A DNA stretch of 64,000 nucleotides from Ciona savignyi (GCA_000149265.1 CH003363.1:1035770-1099769), one strand, 5' to 3'; positions 1 to 12,089 are shown, counted from the stretch's first letter. Notes: generated by a model from the letters alone, not told the origin. Translations and numbers: made by a program.

Positions 1-484
1 TTTGCACTAATGGGCCGGTCATGCCTTTGATTGCATTTGGCAGTTTAAATGCACGTATGACGCAACGATATTATTTAATGATTCTTTTTTAATATTAATT
101 ATGGCCTGTTTTCATACACCTACTAAATGCCAACGTAGTTTATTGCACAGTGCGTTGGTACCCCTGAACAAAGTTATTTTAAAAGCTCCGCGTCAAACCA
201 TAATTAACGGGAATATATAGCGACCGTTTTTCTTGTGATAATCAATGCTGCCATACCCCCACCCCCATTTTGAATTTCTGATCATAAACGCAATCTCTGT
301 TCACCCAGGAGGCTCGAGTTCGCTGATGGGGGTCGCGTCTGGTAGCGGGGTAATCCCCACAACCCCAGAAGCTTCTACCACGGGGAATCCCCTTCAACCA
401 GCGCCGGTCTCGTATGCATACCCTCACCACTTGGTGGCCCAACAGTCCTCTGGTTTACAGGTGATATAATATTTCTATTTCATG
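1..484. other. Gene-free flank
   Basis: No exon, RNA gene or repeat is recognised here. The short open frames near 245-469 read through a G/C-rich patch with poly-C runs and have no splice or start context. Confidence 0.4.
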
Positions 485-726
485 TATGGCCGTGTGGCCG
501 AATGGTTAACGCGACCGATACATATACAAACTACAATACAAAAACGGTCCGAGTAATGATCCCATCATGGTTTCGAAACTTGGTTCGGTTAAAAAAAATA
601 TATATTTCTATTTCATGTGGCCCAATGGTAAACGAGTGAAACAAATAACAATTTCTATAAAAAAAACTTAGTGACGACTTTGACGAGCCCATCATAGGTT
701 CAAAACAGCCTGGTTAAAAAAAGAAA
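485..726 (+). repeat. Two tandem copies of a short tRNA-derived SINE (called SINE2 here)
   Basis: The first copy (485-597) starts with GTGTGGCCGAATGGTTA, which fits the tRNA A box of Ser/Leu type, and carries a B-box-like GGTTTCGAAACTT about 75 bp later, then an A-rich end. The second copy (613-726) is more diverged. The unit is about 110 bp. Copies recur across the window in both strands, with the diagnostic phrase CCCATCATGGGTTCGAAACT before the tail. Confidence 0.75.
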
Positions 727-1998
727 AATGTTTCTATTTCTAATTAAGCATTTTTTGTTCATTTCAAAAAAAATGCTATAATATCTTTTCATCTTTCTTT
801 TAAAAAATGTAAAAGTCAACAAAAGTCCTTTAAGTATAAATTATCTTCCTTTTTGAAGAGCTTCCAAAACAGCTCCCAAGAATTTTTTTTTTTTTGTAAC
901 AATGCTATTGTTTGTATTTGTAACTGTCACAATGCTCCCCATTGTTACCGAATCTTTTGTTTCCACAGCAACAGTTTCCAGGAAGATGAACTACCTCCCA
1001 CTAGTGGTCATCGTTGCGCAACAATTGCCCATTATTACCCAATAATTAGCCTTCAGAGCTAGAATCTTATCATCTTGTACAGTTTCAATTTTTTTTCTAT
1101 CGCCGCCGTGATGATCGTTCAATTTTGGGGGACTTCCCCGATTTCGTACCTCATAACCATATAAGGTGCTCTCTGGAGCGCCAAACTTGACCCCAAGTAA
1201 ACTTCGGGTTGCTATTATGACCTCATAAACATTGCATAACCTCCCTGACTTCAAAAGTTTCACAAAAGTTTCGGATTTTTTTCATCCAAAAAATATCGTG
1301 GATTTCCACGACCAAGTCGACTCTTCTTAATAAGTGAACCGACTAAGCGGTTAAAAAGGTGCAGTTGGAAAATTACCTCGCGCATAAAACTTGATCGACG
1401 ATTGCACTTTTTCTTAATTCTACACCAAATTCTGTTGTCGGTTGGCCGGAGTGCGTGCCTTTGCAATTTTGGCCGATTTTTCCTGTTTTAAAGCAGGCGA
1501 CGTAATACCTCCCCCACAAACCATATGACAGTACCTCACCGACGTGGTACTGTTATCAACACCTAGTATCTCTCTACCTCAAAACACTGAGAAACCGTTT
1601 TGCAAAATTCTTTTATTTTTATAGCGACCGCCGCGAGAACACGGCCGCATTCCCTACCCTCTGTATATACATCAAAATAATCGTGTCTTTTATTACTTTA
1701 CTAATCCACAATCTAGTAACCATTGGAAAACCATTTTTGATATCGATTTTACCCATTTTTGAGGTAACCTTTTTTTTATTCTTTTTTGAAGTTTTAAATG
1801 AACTTGTTCCATTCTCGGTTCACAGTCGTTACTGCCATGTCATAATGATACGTGTTCTCAATAGAAACAAATAGAAGCACTACCATACAATGTTACATCT
1901 ATGGGTTTTTGCAGAAATTGGATTTCTATGCGATTTGCCAGGTGCTTGGTAACGCCAATTGTGTTTTGCCGTTTATAGGGTTGTAGCTAATATTATAT
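727..1998. other. Gene-free stretch
   Basis: AT-rich with T-runs near 880-900. Open frames at 853-1062 and 991-1466 overlap on both strands and show no codon structure, splice sites or familiar motif. Nothing else is visible. Confidence 0.35.
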
Positions 1999-2157
1999 GG
2001 GCAACACTAAAAGGAGGGGAAGCGGGAAGAAGAAAAACTGAACATTAAAATGAAGATTAGGGTATGAGAGTTGGTTTTAAACATGGGGTTAGAGTTGGGT
2101 TAGTTCCTGGGTTGAGATTAGTGTTTAGGGCAGGATTGAAATAAGTTTCCGTAGGAG
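1999..2157 (+). mobile_element. Left part of a MITE (MITE-A) with GGGCAA/CTAAAAGGAGG end
   Basis: The sequence opens with GGGCAACACTAAAAGGAGG and runs into a GGGTTAG-rich core that also occurs at 18366-18569, 29515-29872 and 55355-55571. The matching right end (CCTCCTTTTAG plus TTGCCC, seen in other copies) is absent; a SINE1 copy follows directly. Confidence 0.65.
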
Positions 2158-2312
2158 TAGGATATTCATGTTTATCCCCGTGAATGGGAAAACAGGGGGT
2201 TAGATCACCGTCGGGTAACCGGAGCTATTGCAGTGTGTTGTATATGATATACACGCAACCTTTCGATTAAAAGGCGACGCACTTAACCGCTAGAATAGAC
2301 CAACCGGTATGT
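2158..2312 (-). repeat. SINE1 copy, internally deleted
   Basis: Tail (AGGATATTCATG, GTGAATGGGAAAAC) and head (AAAGGCGACGCACTTAACC) of the abundant 290-bp SINE are both present but the centre is missing. Read on the minus strand it runs from tRNA-like head to tail. Confidence 0.75.
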
Positions 2313-2687
2313 ATCAATCGAATTAACCACTCGGCCGATAGCTTTGTATTAGACTTCTAGCCAGTCGGTTATCCTTACGCAATGCCCGCAACGGTAGTTC
2401 TATGTAATTCACCCTGCAATAGTTACTAAAATCGGACATTAATTTTTGAAACCCGATTGTATACGTTTGTTCTATGTGATAGGAGACGAACTAACATTAG
2501 TCACCGAAGTAGGAGTTCTCCATTGCTTCAGTATGGGAATCGGCAATTGAAGTCAATTTCTTTGTAAATATGAAATCTGAGAGTGTGCGTGTTACCACAC
2601 GGGAAATCGTCAGATCACCTCCCCTACCGTCAAAATCCTGTTTGAACTAAAATAGCGTTCCTTTCCGTATCCGGATCTAGGATGGGA

Positions 2688-2952
2688 TAGGATATTCATG
2701 TTTATCCCCGTGAATGGGAAAACCCAGGGGTTAACACACGTGCGATCGTCAGATCACCTTGCGCCCATCGTCGGGTTACCGAAGCCATTGTAGTGTGTTT
2801 GGTAGAACCCATTAATACGCTGGGTTTGGGCAATGCCCGTTAAGTGCCTTGACCAAGGACACAACAGATTAGCTAGCGTCCAGTTTCCTACAAAACCTGC
2901 AAGCCTTCGGCTAAAAGGCGACGCACTTAACCACTATACTAATATGTCGGAA
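2688..2952 (-). repeat. SINE1 copy, near full length
   Basis: It contains all family landmarks: the tail ATAGGATATTCATG, the CACCGTCGGGTTACC-type block, GGTAGAACCCATTAAT, AAGTGCCTTG, ACACAAC, and the tRNA-like head near 2900-2952. Confidence 0.8.
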
Positions 2953-3247
2953 TAAATCTATGGGCAAACGGGAGTTAAAGAAGAAAGGGATCTCGGGTAT
3001 GGGAGTAATTGTACGTATTGTTGATTGTGTTTCGTACCTCGCTCACAAACTCCTTCCGAAACACGCACGCGCCCTCGTGCACGCGTGTATGTGCTTCCGG
3101 CCTTATCGCAATAAATTAGTACTTGGCAGGATGTCCGTGTTTATACAAGTTGTTGCAACGCCGCCAATCGTCCAATAGCCTTGTGCTTACCATTGGCGTA
3201 CCGAGCTATTGCAGTTAGAACCCGATAAGATACATTTCCACAAAATA

Positions 3248-3372
3248 GAATAAGATATTCATGTGTATACCCGTGAATGGGGAAACGCAAGAAGCGTTAA
3301 CACACGTGTAGTTGTTGTATTATACACCTCGCCAACTGTCAAGGCGTTCCTTTAATTTTGGTAGAACCAAAC
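3248..3372 (-). repeat. SINE1 fragment, degenerate
   Basis: Matches the tail half of SINE1 (AGATATTCATG, CCGTGAATGGGG, AACACACG, TTCCTTTAATTTTGGTAGAACC), the head being lost. Confidence 0.6.
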
Positions 3373-3409
3373 TTGAACCGATTAGTCCACAAGGTTCTGG
3401 TCATGGTTT

Positions 3410-3610
3410 TTAGTTTAGTTTATTTTTTGTTTCCACGATGAAAACACGATGCAAAACCTTTGATAAAAATTTGGAAAATGTAGAAAAAAAACGACCGTAG
3501 TTAGAACAACCAATCAATTATCTAAAAACCAATCAATTATCAAGTTTCGGTATAATTAGACTTGGCCGCTAAACCTACATAAAACAAATAAAATAAAAAT
3601 GATAAAATAA
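3410..3610 (+). repeat. Dispersed AT-rich repeat shared with 60150-60330
   Basis: The run from TTTGTTTCCACGATGAAAAC through GATAAAAATTTGG, CGGTATAATTAGACTTGGCCG to the A-rich end has a clear second copy at 60150-60330 in the same order. I do not know the family; no end repeats or coding capacity are visible. Confidence 0.6.
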
Positions 3611-5755
3611 ACGGTTATAAAAAATTACACTCAGTCAGCAGAAAAGTGTGCGGTTTGAAGAAAAGTGTGCGGTAATGTCGTTAAGCAGCTTGACAAAGGT
3701 CACAAGCGAAAACCCGACCCGAACCTAAACCGGTAATTTATACATAACTAACCCCGAACCGCATTAAACCTGAAAAATAAACTGTACGAGCGTCAATATT
3801 AAATTATACAACAACGTATAGATTATATTATAAAACACATGCCTTATATGCGGGCACATATACTTAACAATTCAAGATATGCATGTTGTAAAATATTGCG
3901 TATATCGCACCGGAGATCAGATTGACAAACTTTTTTTTTATTTTTTCTTATTTTTTTATTTTCACTGGGCTAAATTTTAAACGCATTGTTACTTCCGTTT
4001 TTTTTATATAAAAAGGGACAACTGGGAAGTGGAAATTATTTAGAGATGAATGTTCCATATTTTGACTCGAGATTGTGGAATGGTAAGAAACTAAAAAGGA
4101 TTCAATCTTGCTCTAGTGAAAAGTAGTCGTTTAACTTCATATGCGCTGCCCACATTCTTAAAAAGTGGTGGCTTCAACCAATTTTCCCTTTTTGATTCTA
4201 ATATATGCTAAGAAATATTTCGTACGCAAAATATAGTAATTAATGTTACCCATCTAATACAATTGATCTATATTTTATTTGCAGTTTTTACCAAGTTCCT
4301 ATAAGTGCTTCGTCCTGCTACGGTGAAACGCTATTCGACACTTCCAGCTTTAGTTGGGTAGGTCATTTGTCCAAAAATAGAGGCACTGCTTAACTCATAC
4401 GATACCACAGGGTAACACAATCATCTTTATCGTACGCACTCCACCGAAATAGCGTCGGAAATAGGACGGACTGCACGAGTCGACTTACAATGAATAACCA
4501 ACGTTTTTTTTAAGATAATCCCGTCCGACCTATTGACTTAGATGCCCCGCGTCAGGGTTAGGTTACCAACCCAAATTTTAGTTTTTAGTCCTATTAAGTA
4601 GCCTATAGATTTCCCTACACCTATTTTGGACTTCATTTTAACTTCATTTTGACTTTAGTTCTAATAATTCAATTTAAAATTATACACTCCACCTTCAAAA
4701 ATGAAGCAGCAGCAGCAGTATTAATGACATCATTGTAACAATTACGTCACCTTTGAATCTCATTTTGATCAGTGCTCCAATTAATTTCACACGTACCGGT
4801 GATGTTTTGTAATGTTATGGATTTCCTATACTCCCGAATCCGTGTCGGATTAATCCAATTAACGTTTTGGTCGCTTAAGATGATAATTACTTTCGACCCA
4901 AGCCAAGGGACACGCAAAGCATCTTATGGGGCTGGTTTCAAATAAGCTGCTGTGTGCCCAGTACTGCTGCCTGGATTGCAGACTTTACACAAACAGTTGT
5001 ACTAAGAAGTTTAAGTCTTTTAAAATAAGGTTTTACTGGTAATTCGTAAAAGAGAATGTACTGGATTTTAAGCCTCAGGATAATTTTTGACTTTTTACGG
5101 AGCACGCGAATAAAAACATATTCTGACGTTGTATATTTAGCGAGCCGTGATTTTCGTATGTTTCCGTCCTAAAAATGTACGGTATCGTGGCGTTAGGTAA
5201 GCAGCAGTTAATGTACGGTTTAAATTCAGCTGCGTTCCGCATGTAACTGGAGATAGATTATTATATAAGATCCAAACAAAATTTGAAAAATTCTCGTTTC
5301 AATTTGGACAATAAAATGACTTACCGTCACTTATTATTTCAGAAGTTCTGTTCTCAATTAACTGCTTGTACATTGTACAATCTGACTTAAAACGTCACAT
5401 CTTCAGACGTTGTTTATGTGTTCATAACTGGCATTGTTTGCCATAATAATATCAGAATTGCTATCAATAATTAAAAGTACGCTATCAATGACAAGCAAAA
5501 TTACGAACCATTCCCAGTGGAAAACGGCTTGGATGACAGAACCTAAATAGTGATTAGACTGTTCCTACTGAATAATGCATTGGCCACAAAAATACGACAT
5601 TAAGCATGCTGGTTGCATGTTTACGTTTTTAGTGAAACTCTGCCATATCATTAACTTTGCAACTTTTTTGTGTGTTTGCATTTGAAAAGATTCGTTAAGT
5701 ACGTTTGGTTCTTGTATGGAATAGCCAAAAGTGTTTTATCTACGAAAGCGAAGCA
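3611..5755. other. Gene-free upstream region
   Basis: No exon is recognised. There is a short (CAG)5 tract near 4704 and some AT-rich stretches. The last part presumably holds the promoter of the gene starting at 5756, but I see no convincing TATA box. Confidence 0.35.
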
Positions 5756-8700
5756 ATGCACTATCTTCTCCTTGTGCTGCTTATCTGGGGTAAGTTAATT
5801 TTTAATTACCTGATTTCAGATTTTATTTCCTAAACTGCTAGCTTGTGCTCAAGTTTTGAATAAATGGCGCCAAAGTTTAAATATGCATTATATTTTTTGT
5901 TGTGACAAACATACAACAATAAAGGATTTTTAATTTAAATTTTTCTAAAACTTTTGTTACATAACAATTAGTTTGAAACATTTTAATTGTTATGTCATCA
6001 ATCATAAAACAACCCACGCTTAGCATCATTCGATTTAAATTGATTTTAATTTAATGGAAGTATGTAAAGGCCGTACTTAAAAACCTAATTAGCCCGCCAC
6101 TTTTGTTATAAATGAAATAAACTTAAACGGAGAAAATATTTCCCAGTAAAACATTAAAAGCGTTTTTCTACGTTCACATGACAGTAAACTTGTGATTTAA
6201 ATCTTAGACTACAAATAAACAGTATTAAGTACATATGCCTTTAAGTATTGCATTTCGGTATACACTGTACGTGTGTTATTGTATTAAACATTTAGATTGT
6301 AAAAATGTGGCATATTCGGTTTAAAATACTTAAAACTAATATGTTCTAAATTTAAAACTAGATTTTTCTTTTAATTCCTTCAATTTTAAAAACGAAAATG
6401 ATGTCATATTATTGACTATTGCGTCTTCTTTGGTCACGATGATTAATAATTTGAATTTTTTTAGAATATAATAATTTTCGATTTAGTTACAGCTTTTTCT
6501 CTTTTTCCGACTCTTATACCAGCCGTAAAAAGCTTATAAATGAAATAATTAAACTATAGTTATTGTTCGTTTAAATAGAAATTTTATTTTTCGATATTGT
6601 TTTTTAAATGAGCACGAATATGTTACTTTGTCTTTCTTTCTGCGAAACGATAATAACAGACATGCAGTATGGTCAGCACTTTGGAAAGAATGATTTGAAA
6701 TTTTTATAAAGTAAGCGGAATTTATAAAAAGTCGGCGAAATTTTCCCGGAAAGTAAGCGGAATTTTCCGGAACATAAGCGGAATTTTCAGGAACATAAGC
6801 GGAATTTTCATGAAGTTAAGCGCCATGTTAGCAATGTGGCCGAAAGCCCCCGCCTACAAACAAATTAAATTGTGACAAAATTACATTATACTCCATCACA
6901 CTATATTTGGAACAGTTAGCTTTTGGCAACCAGAAGTGATCGATCGCGAAGTATTATATCCAATTCTTGTCGTTTTCAGCAAATCCACCAAAACAAATGT
7001 AAGTCACTGATTTTGCAGTCACGTACTCTAAGATATGTGTATAAAAGAAGGGCTTAAAGGGAAATTTTCAGATATGTTAGTCGGAATGTTCCAGACGCTC
7101 AGCTACAATTTTGGAGTTGGTAACCTAAATGGGGATTCCCCCATCGACGTGTGCCCTGCGATCGAACTCTTGGATTATTGTCTTAAACTTAATTACCGAT
7201 CAACTTTAGCAGCGAATTGTAACACGAAACTTGTTGTTTGCTACAAAGACCGGTGCAAAAATATTGCGTACCAGTACCCCTCTCATAATAGTTGAGCGAC
7301 TATTTTGTTTGAAATCGTGTTTCCTTTTTTTTAAACGGTTCTTCTGAAAGAAATTATTTAAGGTGGAGTTCCCCAGCTGTGCGAAAATTGCATAATCGGT
7401 CTGGACGTGTTATATGTATCTGAAGTTTGATTAAACCCAGTGATTTAATGCGTCGAGAAAAAGCTAAAGAAACGTAATCTGTTCTATTTATACTACATAC
7501 TGCATTAGCTTTATTAACTTGACATTGCCGCGCCTTCTTACCGCCGGGAATAAATACCAGAGGTTAAATAAGGCCGAAATATACAGGAACGCTGTTCAGG
7601 TAAATGATTTAGCTGAGCGATAAGACAGGTTTTAGAAATTAGGATATTCATGTTTAGTGAATGTGAATGGAAAGACCAATGGGGTTAACACACGGGCAAT
7701 CGGCAAATCACCTCGCGCTCATCGTCGGGTTACCGGAGCTATTGCAGTGTGTTGTTTGCGATTCACGAGTTCCTTCAATTTAGTAAAACCCATTAATCTG
7801 CTGGTTCAGGCAATGTCCGTTAAGTGCCTTGACAAGGACACGACCGATTGGCCTGCGACCAGTTTGTACCTGCAACCCTTCGGCTGAAAGGCGACACACT
7901 AAACCACCATACTAACCCGTCGGACTTAAAGTGTGATCCGTAAAGCAGATTACTAGACTTGCTGTTGATTGCTTTTGTTTCCAAAACGGATTAACTAATA
8001 CCAAGATCGTTCTATACTTTCCCCACTAGCACACATAGGTTAAATGCACTGTTTATTTGTTAAGTACTGACAATAGGATTAATCACGCATCATGTCCCAC
8101 TATTATTTAGAAATAGTTTTTAAAATGTCCAATCGAATAGCTATGAGGGTTAGTGCGTAACCTATCCGACAAGGGTTGATAATCCTATATTCTATTCTTG
8201 CACAAAGATCAAAGCAAAATCTTCGATTGAATTAATAACATTTATTAACGTGTTATTTTAGGATGGGATAGGATATTCATGTTTATTCCCGTGAATGAGA
8301 AAACCAAGGGGTATAACACACGGGCAATCGTCAGATCACTTTGCGCCCACCGTCGGGTCGCCGGAGCTATTGCAGTGTGTTGTATTTGATGTTCCTCCTA
8401 TTTAGTAGAAAACATTAATCCGCTGGGTTCAGGCAATGTCCGCTAAGTACCTTGCCTAAGGACACACGCGACTAGCTAGCGACCAGTTTCCCAACCCGTG
8501 GGTTAAAAGCCGACGCATTAAATCACCAGACTAACCCGTCGGAGGATTATCCTATATCCTATTCTTGCACAAAGATTAAATCAATATCATTTATTAACGT
8601 GTTATTTTAAACACCGGTGGGAAATGATAAGTAATTGCCCGAACAGAAATAAATTTGCATTAAATTTCCAGGACATGTCTTCGATACCAACGCCATATAC

Positions 8701-10058
8701 AACACTTCGCAGAACAGCGCCGCTCAGTGGCAAATTTCGTCTTCCCGTTTCGCTCGGTTGACCATCGAGGGGATATATAATGTCAAATATGGAAGGTGCA
8801 CGTACAAGGAGCTCTCTATCGCCACCCGTGGCTGCGAATCAAAGTTTTATAAAGAACTTATAACAAACCCGATGCAAAGTTGCCAGTAAGTTCGGTAAAG
8901 CAAACGGACGTGTGGCCGAATGGTTAGCGCGACCGATTCATATACAGCATGTGTGGTAGAATGGTTAGCGCGACCGATTCACATACAGCATGTGTGGCCG
9001 AATGGTTAGCGCGACTGATTCATATACAGCATGTGTGGCCGAATGGTTAGCGCGACTAATTCATATACAGTATGTGTAAACGAAGTGTAAAAACATTAAC
9101 TGTTGGCACGACATGTCGTGCAATAACGATGGATAATAATTGGTTCTTGCACGCAAGGATATAAATGATTCATCTGTCTTTACGTAGTAATGAAACATGT
9201 CGAATCGAGATATGCGGTATCTTCAGATGACACACGACCACACTGCAATATCTTTGACAACCCTATAATACTTCCCAACCACAAAGATATACGCGAGGAT
9301 AATATGGGATATTTATGTTTAAACCTCGCCAATGTGACAGTTGGGTATGTTATGGGATAGATAATCGTTAGATTATCTCGTTCGGATTACTAATGGAGCT
9401 ATAACAGTGATAAGTTGGAGACATTGCTGTAAATGACATTGCTATAATGTTCAATCCATCAATTAACTAGGTTTAGACAACAATTTGCAACGATACAGCG
9501 GAGTAGCTCCCGACTGGCTTCGATCCCACGACCCTTTGAATGACGGTCATTGAGCTTGACTGTCGGGGCATGGGCCGGTCGATAGGTTGCAGGTTCGAAA
9601 CTAGTCGCTAGCTAGTCGGTTGTGTCCTTGGGCAAGGCACTTAGCGGACATTGGCCGAACCCAGCAGATCAATGGGTTCTTCTAAATTAAAGGAACGTGT
9701 CTATCATATACAACACACTGCAATAGCTCCGGTAACCCGACGATGGGCGCGAGGTGATCAGACGATTGCCCGTGTGTTAACCCCCTTGGTTTTACCATTC
9801 ACGGAGATAAACATGAATATCCTATTCTATAGATTTAAACATTTCTTCCGCAGACCACTTTTTAACAACCTTGAAGAATGCACAGCTAAAAGGCGCCAAT
9901 CCTGCTTTGCCGCTGCCGGTTCACAACGATTGGTGCACGAAACAATCTATGTGAGGATAAGCGACAATATGAATCGCTACTCGCAGGACTCCTACTGCAA
10001 CCAAGGCACTCTGTCTCTGCCCAGTAATAGGTCTGATCCGGTGTTTTGGCATTTTTGA
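5756..10058 (+). CDS. Small secreted six-cysteine protein, three exons; distant SUEL-lectin likeness
   Basis: Exons 5756-5789, 8672-8885 and 9854-10058 join in phase (1, then 2) to give 150 codons and a stop. The start MHYLLLVLLIW is a signal peptide, so the product should be secreted. The mature part has six cysteines, suiting three disulphides, and an N-glycosylation site (NTS). The order of a YGR triplet, paired cysteines (C-TAKRRQS-C-FAAA) and a late DSYCNQGT resembles the YGR...DPC plan of galactose/rhamnose-binding (SUEL) lectin domains, but spacing differs and the likeness is weak. If the splice after CCA at 8885 is not used, the frame stops at once with CAG TAA. No neighbour hints at its job. 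Gene structure is fairly sure; function is not. Confidence 0.6.
6705..6825. repeat. Short tandem repeat, TAAGCGGAATTTTC unit
   Basis: About four imperfect copies of a 22-24 bp unit built on AAGCGGAATTTTCxGGAACAT, inside intron 1 of the secreted-protein gene. Confidence 0.7.
7072..7295 (+). CDS. Possible alternative last exon with five cysteines
   Basis: After an AAATTTTCAG acceptor an open frame of 74 codons runs to TGA. Its phase fits exon 1 of the surrounding gene (G from 5789 plus AT), which would give a signal peptide followed by a short cysteine-rich tail (CPAIELLDYC, ANC, VVCYKDRC). The cysteine density and phase fit support a real exon, used instead of 8672-10058. It could also be a relic exon. 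I do not recognise the domain. Confidence 0.35.
7641..7923 (-). repeat. SINE1 copy, full length
   Basis: All landmarks are present from GATATTCATG at the tail to CCACCATACTAACCCGTCGG at the head; it lies antisense in intron 1 of the secreted-protein gene. Confidence 0.85.
8262..8543 (-). repeat. SINE1 copy, full length
   Basis: Runs from GGATAGGATATTCATG to ACTAACCCGTCGG. Flanking AT-rich sequence containing AAAGATTAAATC/AACATTTATTAACGTG is partly repeated on both sides (8218-8260 and 8544-8610), so a local duplication accompanied or preceded the insertion. Confidence 0.8.
8905..9075 (+). repeat. Four tandem 41-bp units, each a SINE2 A-box half
   Basis: The unit ATGTGTGGCCGAATGGTTAG plus CGCGACxGATTCATATACAGC is repeated four times with few changes, starting 20 bp after exon 2 of the secreted-protein gene. 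Each unit keeps the tRNA-like A box but lacks the B box, so this is an array of 5' halves rather than of whole SINEs. Confidence 0.85.
9555..9832 (+). repeat. SINE1 copy ending 21 bp before an exon
   Basis: The head (GGTTGCAGGTTCGAAAC), central block (TGTGTCCTTGGGCAAGGCAC) and tail (AAACATGAATATCCTATTC) are well kept. It lies in the sense direction of the secreted-protein gene, and its tail runs into the acceptor of exon 3. Confidence 0.85.
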
Positions 10059-10423
10059 CTTTTGGGTATACACGCATTTGAATTTTTAATGCGTTCTATG
10101 TGGATGGATAATTTGACTTGACTTTCAATTTAGACAACTTCGCATATATATCACTGCTGGATTTTGGCATTGTAAAGTATCTTGGGCCGTTTGATTTGTA
10201 TCAATAGCGTTGCGGTTTCTAATGTCATGGTCGTCTGTCCACAAACTCGCTATGTATACGCCATGCACGTAATTGCAAAAATTCCTGATCGTTAAAGTTC
10301 ATTAACGAGAGGCAAGCCTACACGATGCTTTATTTCATAAATATTAATGAAACTTATCTGGACGCATTGCTTCAGTGGTAACTAATGGCCGTTCAAACTT
10401 GAAAGTCATTAACAAGTAGAATA

Positions 10424-10633
10424 GGATTTCGGGTTACCGGAGCTATTGCAGTGTGTTGTGTAGAATCGCGCGTTTCCTTCAATTTGGTAGAACCCATTAA
10501 TCCGCCGAGTTCATGCAATGTCCATAAAGTGCCTTACCCAAGAACACAACCGACTAGCTAGCGACCAGTTTCGAACCCTTAACCTTTCGGTTGAAAGTCT
10601 TCGCACTAAACCACTGGACTAACTGGTCGGACG
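10424..10633 (-). repeat. SINE1 copy, tail shortened
   Basis: From AGAATAGGATTTCGGGTTACC to AACTGGTCGGAC; the outer tail half is missing. Confidence 0.75.
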
Positions 10634-10739
10634 TATCCCCACACTGTGATGGCGTCAACCACTCGACTGTGGGTGTGAGGGTATTGTTGGTATCTCGCAC
10701 ACTGAAAACGTATATATCCGGCCGAAGTGCTTTCACAAT

Positions 10740-10990
10740 AAAGCCAAAGGGTAACGTAGTCGAAACTCGCCGCTTGCTTGTCGGTTGTGTCCCTGGTCAA
10801 GTTACTTAGCGGACATTGCCTAAATCCAGTAGATTAACAAATGTTAATTAACTGAAAGAACATCTCACATTCCACAATATACATTTTAATGACACAGCTA
10901 CAGGATCCTGATGAAGGTATTCTAACAATTATCGTGTGATAACGTCCATTGCGTTTTCGTTCACGGGGATGAAATACGAATATCCTGAAT
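10740..10990 (+). repeat. SINE1 copy, degenerate
   Basis: Central block TGTCGGTTGTGTCCCTGGTC, GGACATTGCC and tail CACGGGGATGAAATACGAATATCC remain; the rest is diverged. Confidence 0.6.
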
Positions 10991-11300
10991 CATTAGTTTG
11001 AAACTAGGCCTGGAAAAGAAACACAACAAAGTTAAAATGGTTTTTTTTTCAGCCACCCTATCAATTACTGCTCGGTCGATTACCGAAATTCTCTTGCGTC
11101 GTGTTTCCGAACATTTCACCGAGTTTTCCGAAACAACGCGAAAAATCCCGAAGTTTGCGTCGAATTCGCAAAAGCAAGGCAGTGCATGACACGAGTGCAA
11201 GACAAGGAGTGCGAATACGGACCTGACCTTCAAGTTATGCAAGAAGCCACGAGGCGACTTTACCGGTTTGACATATGTTGTAACGCAGTTTGTTTGTACA

Positions 11301-11371
11301 GTCGTGTGGCCGAATGGTTAGCGCGAACGACCAATTTCTGTGTAAAAACGGTCAAACCTAGCCCAATTAAA
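11301..11371 (+). repeat. SINE2 fragment
   Basis: CGTGTGGCCGAATGGTTAG and AAAAACGGTC are kept; the B-box part is lost. Confidence 0.65.
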
Positions 11372-11699
11372 TATAATATATGTATAAAATTGCCGTTTAT
11401 ATAAATATTTTCCCCGTCTCTGTATGCAAAATGGCCGCATGTAAAAACTTACAGATTCGACATAATAATACGATAGTTTTATTCTTTTTGTTATCGTAAA
11501 ACAAACAAATAATATGCCTTTGTGGGGTGACAATAGTTCTTGCAGTTTGGGCAGTGTCGAAATAGCCTTGTGGTACGAGTTGATCCAAAACTTGCGAAAT
11601 GTGCCGGGTGCTCTTAACAAAGTAAATTATGTGAAAATTGTGCTGGGTCAAATTGAAAAAGCTCTTATTCCTTTTCCGAAGGTGCTGGAATCCCTTCTG

Positions 11700-12050
11700 T
11701 TTGTGGCATCAACATCGTCTGACATTCGAATGGCTGAGTCCTGAGCGACGCCTCGTCAGCAGGGGAATACCCGCCGATTGCGCCGCGAACACTGCCTCGA
11801 TGGTCGACGGACTGATCGGCCGCGGAAATTCCGCCAAAACCCCTCCGCCGTTCCGCGCCGGAATGGTCGGGAAACAGCGGCGCGCCTGGTCGCCCGAGGC
11901 GGCGGTCGTGACGACGCCCGCTGGCGGAAGTGACGTCATAAAATCGAGGATCGCGTGGTTTACGGTCGGAGCGACTCTGCTGTGGCTGATTTGATTCCAA
12001 CCCGGCTTCGTACGACTCTCCCGTTTCGAGATTCGCACACTAGAGACGCT
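11700..12050. other. GC-rich island, possible exon or promoter
   Basis: This block is strikingly rich in G, C and CpG against the AT-rich surroundings and includes one TGACGTCA. Frames are open on both strands. The most coding-like reads on the minus strand from about 12038 down to 11709 and favours G or C at third positions, with a stretch (PRPISPSTIEAVFAAQSAG) that looks protein-like but that I cannot assign. A 5' exon of an unseen gene, a CpG-type promoter, or foreign DNA are all possible. Confidence 0.35.
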
Positions 12051-12089
12051 GTCGAGGGAGCACTCCGACGCTTTTTTTATTTACAGTTT

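Noticed and set aside
2960-3178. 72-codon basic frame MGKRELKKKG
   Set aside because: No homology or splice context, lies between SINE copies; chance frame.
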